From Tunturiibacter empetritectus (GTDB taxonomy: Bacteria > Acidobacteriota > Terriglobia > Terriglobales > Acidobacteriaceae): 64,000 nt of DNA. The translations under genes were made by a program, and so were the position numbers. The stretch spans positions 62,001-126,000 of the forward strand of contig NZ_JACHDZ010000004.1 in NCBI RefSeq assembly GCF_014201375.1, read 5' to 3'. This document shows positions 61,894-64,000 of this stretch, in pieces (the first letter of the stretch is position 1; each line of letters starts with the position of its first letter). The notes beneath the pieces were generated by a model that was given only the letters and a program-made list of their open reading frames with translations, ran no database searches and had not been told where the DNA came from.

Positions 61894-63333
61894 ATGATTC
61901 TCAAACAGTACTACCTGGGCTGTCTGGCCCACGCTTCCTATCTCGTCGGAGACGAGGCAACTTCGACGGCTATCATCGTCGACCCGCAGCGCGACATTCA
62001 GCAATACCTCGCCGACGCCGAAAAGTTCGGCCTCCAGATCCGCGCCGTATTCTTAACGCACTTCCATGCAGACTTCATCGCCGGCCACCTCGAGCTGCGA
62101 GACAGTTGCGGCGCAACCATCTATCTCGGCTCTCGCGCAGAAGCGGAGTACGCCTTCACAAAAATGAAGGACGGCGACACACTGGACCTTCCAAACCTAC
62201 GCCTGCAGGTCCTCGAAACCCCCGGCCACACCATCGAATCCATCTCGATCCTGGTCTTCGATCTTGAGAAAAATCCCGCGACACCCTACGCAGTCCTCAC
62301 CGGCGATACGCTCTTTATCGGCGACGTTGGCCGGCCCGACCTGCGAGCCTCCCTCGGCTGGACCGCAAACCAGCTCGGCGGGCACCTCTACGACTCCCTC
62401 CACAACAAACTGCTGACCCTCCCCAACGAAACCCTCGTCTACCCCGCGCATGGCGCAGGATCGCTCTGCGGCAAAAACCTCTCCTCCGACACCGTCTCCT
62501 CTCTCGGAGATCAACGTCGCTTCAACTACGCCCTCCAGCCCATGTCGAAGGACGAGTTCGTTCGTATCGTCACCGCCGACCAGCCCGACGCCCCGGCATA
62601 CTTTACCTACGACGCGATCCTCAATACTCGCGAGCGCGCCACGCTCGACAAAAATCTCGAGGAGGTCCTTCGACTCGTCGATCTCAGCGAGGTCCTTTCG
62701 ATGGGTGACGCGGGCGCTCACATCCTCGACGTCCGTGACGCGGCCGAGTATGCCAAAGGACATCTCCCCGGAAGTATCAACATCGGCCTGGGCGGACAAT
62801 ACGCAACTTGGGCAGGCACAATTCTCGATCGAACCAAACCCATCGTCATCGTCGCAGAGCCGGGACGCGAGCAGGAAGCCGCCCTGCGCCTGGGCCGTAT
62901 CGGTTTCGATCACGTCAGAGGCTATCTGTCAGGCGGCATGGAAGCGCTCGCAGACAGACCGGACCTGGTATGGCCGACAGAACGTGTCACCGCCCAGATC
63001 GCAGCAGAAGAACTGGCGACAACAACTCCGCCCCTGGTGCTCGACATCAGAAATCCTCGAGAGTGGACCACCCGTCACATCGCCGGCAGCGTAAACATTC
63101 CACTCGCCCACCTGCAAGAACGCATCGCCGAGATCCCCCGCAACCGCCGCATCGCGGTCCACTGCGCCGGAGGCTATCGTTCTTCGATCGCCGCCAGCAT
63201 CCTCCACCAGCATGGAATCACGAATCTAATCGAGGTAGCAGGCGGTCTCGCCGCCTGGGAAGCCGCCAAACTACCAGTCGTCTCCGAAGCCCAGCAACAG
63301 ACCCAGGGACAGACTGCCACGCAAACCGTCTAA
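61894..63333 (+). CDS. Metallo-beta-lactamase fold-rhodanese fusion (persulfide dioxygenase-like)
   Basis: The 479-aa protein has an ETHE1/glyoxalase-II-like domain with H56, H58, D60 (LTHFHAD), H112 (TPGHT), D138 (TGDTLF) and H186 (PAHGAG). Two rhodanese domains follow. The second has an active-site cysteine, C424, in VHCAGGYRSS. The first reads VIVAEPGREQE where cysteine is expected and so looks inactive. Such fusions oxidise glutathione persulfide and shuttle sulfane sulfur. It is the likely sulfide-detoxification gene of this window. GAAGG precedes the ATG. Confidence 0.9.
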   Translation: MILKQYYLGCLAHASYLVGDEATSTAIIVDPQRDIQQYLADAEKFGLQIRAVFLTHFHADFIAGHLELRDSCGATIYLGSRAEAEYAFTKMKDGDTLDLPNLRLQVLETPGHTIESISILVFDLEKNPATPYAVLTGDTLFIGDVGRPDLRASLGWTANQLGGHLYDSLHNKLLTLPNETLVYPAHGAGSLCGKNLSSDTVSSLGDQRRFNYALQPMSKDEFVRIVTADQPDAPAYFTYDAILNTRERATLDKNLEEVLRLVDLSEVLSMGDAGAHILDVRDAAEYAKGHLPGSINIGLGGQYATWAGTILDRTKPIVIVAEPGREQEAALRLGRIGFDHVRGYLSGGMEALADRPDLVWPTERVTAQIAAEELATTTPPLVLDIRNPREWTTRHIAGSVNIPLAHLQERIAEIPRNRRIAVHCAGGYRSSIAASILHQHGITNLIEVAGGLAAWEAAKLPVVSEAQQQTQGQTATQTV

Positions 63334-63629
63334 GCCACCGTCGAACCCAAACCGCGTCATCTCGGCCGTTCTTTTGTTGTCATCCCGCAGGAATCTGCTT
63401 TTGCCTCTCTCTCATTCACCCCGCCAGCGACACATAGGCCCAAGCCGTCGCCGTCGGTGAGCTGCGACCCGAAAATAAAGTTGGAAAACCTCGCGCATTT
63501 TTCGTCACCACAAAAGTGCGTGTTAATTCACCACGTTTACCACGCAATTCACCACGTTCCCACCACCCAAAAACCACGTTTTGCGCCCACATTTTCGCAA
63601 AACCCCACCAAAAAACCACGCAAAAAAAA
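63334..63629. other. Convergent intergenic region with CCAC-rich tract
   Basis: Nearest the metallophosphoesterase (about 63515-63629) the + strand is C/A-rich with repeated CACCACG (TTCACCACGTTTACCACGC, ACCACGTT), i.e. G/T-rich downstream of that minus-strand gene. A fragment GTCATCCCGCAGGAATCTGC (63380-63399) looks like a decayed common repeat. No gene is supported. Confidence 0.5.
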
Positions 63630-64000
63630 TTATCTTCCCTCGCGCAGACGAGCCGCCAGCCTCTCCGGCAACCCCGCCATCAAAATCCGCCCTTGCGCCG
63701 CCGTCAGGTCATACGGCACGCGATGATAAACAATCTCCCGCGCCTCCATGTCATACACCACAAACGCCGCCCGCCAATCCGAATCCCGCGGCTGCCCCAC
63801 CGACCCCGGATTAATCAGGTGCCGAGTCCCCTCTGGAATCAACATCTTCCAGCTCTCCACCGCGTTCTTCGTCCGGAACTGCGTCTTGATCTCGTGCCAG
63901 TCATGCTCCTTCTGCGAGAACCCACCCTGCAGATGCGTATGCCCAAAGAACGTAATCGCCGTAGCCGCCTGCTGCAGCGGAGCCCACGCATCCCGCATAC
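63630..64000 (-). CDS. Metallophosphoesterase (partial, cut by the window end)
   Basis: The last 123 or so codons of a calcineurin-like phosphoesterase are present. The metal-binding histidines are in FFGHTHLQGGF, and the C-terminal part has LINPGSVGQPRDSDWRAAFVVYD, matching the YfcE/diadenosine-tetraphosphatase-like subgroup. The N-terminal half, with the DxH and GD/GNH motifs, lies beyond the window. The in-frame ATG at 63998 is not the true start. Confidence 0.85.
   Translation of the reverse strand, partial: MRDAWAPLQQAATAITFFGHTHLQGGFSQKEHDWHEIKTQFRTKNAVESWKMLIPEGTRHLINPGSVGQPRDSDWRAAFVVYDMEAREIVYHRVPYDLTAAQGRILMAGLPERLAARLREGR

Noticed and set aside
1..64000. tRNA, rRNA, CRISPR, phage or IS elements
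   Set aside because: No cloverleaf with a GTTCRA loop, no regularly spaced direct repeats with spacers, and no transposase, integrase catalytic motif or structural phage gene was seen. A covariance search would be needed to be sure for small RNAs.

Overview
The window looks like chromosomal DNA of an Acidobacteriota member, most likely class Terriglobia (the Edaphobacter/Granulicella/Terriglobus neighbourhood). This rests on the high GC content, the outer-membrane biogenesis genes (LptD, BamA), many secreted hypotheticals of types common in that group (DUF3300, DUF4097, choice-of-anchor D, DUF899/DinB), and a dispersed palindromic intergenic repeat. It is inference from gene content, not from a marker-gene search. 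No tRNA, rRNA, CRISPR array, phage module or recognisable IS transposase was found.

Layout. 0-10 kb: LptD, an RDD membrane protein, BamA, a CPXCG zinc protein and an S9 peptidase. 10-17 kb: cysteine dioxygenase, a stand-alone molybdopterin oxidoreductase, a TMEM175-type channel, an acyltransferase, an NTF2-like secreted protein, PilZ, a zinc ribbon and ribosome recycling factor. 17-31 kb: FolP, PBP4-type DacB, a cytochrome c/membrane/DUF4442 trio, an ArsR-led module (ArsR, SRPBCC, DinB, a 53-aa protein, DUF899), LipA, a BlaI/M56 regulatory pair and an aminotransferase. In this block the + strand is visibly richer in G than C whichever strand the genes use, while both flanks are C-rich. 31-37 kb: DUF2278 with an acidic partner, RmuC, AcpP-FabF, a sialate esterase and a YIP1 protein. 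38-48 kb: an interrupted choice-of-anchor lipoprotein gene, ALDH7-type dehydrogenase, VOC protein, M28 peptidase, a degenerate GH13 protein and a frameshifted DUF4097 gene. 48-64 kb: GT4 glycosyltransferase, PHP protein, DUF3300, LOG-family protein, AsmA-like protein, an orphan recombinase-domain-like protein, DUF255 protein, ABC-F ATPase, MBL-rhodanese fusion and a metallophosphoesterase cut by the window end.

The strongest non-genic signal is a family of ten intergenic elements (seven about 175-220 bp, three half-length of about 100 bp) with 16-bp terminal inverted repeats. Copies lie at both ends of the 17.2-30.9 kb block of opposite GC skew, and two copies bracket the recombinase-domain-like gene at 56.6-57.0 kb. 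Other notable points are an ArsR promoter whose palindromic operator sits between -35 and -10 and whose transcript may be leaderless, a palindrome inside the acpP-fabF promoter, a BlaR1-like protease with a repeat-built C-terminus instead of a penicillin-binding sensor, a GH13 protein without its catalytic residues, and two genes broken by single lesions.
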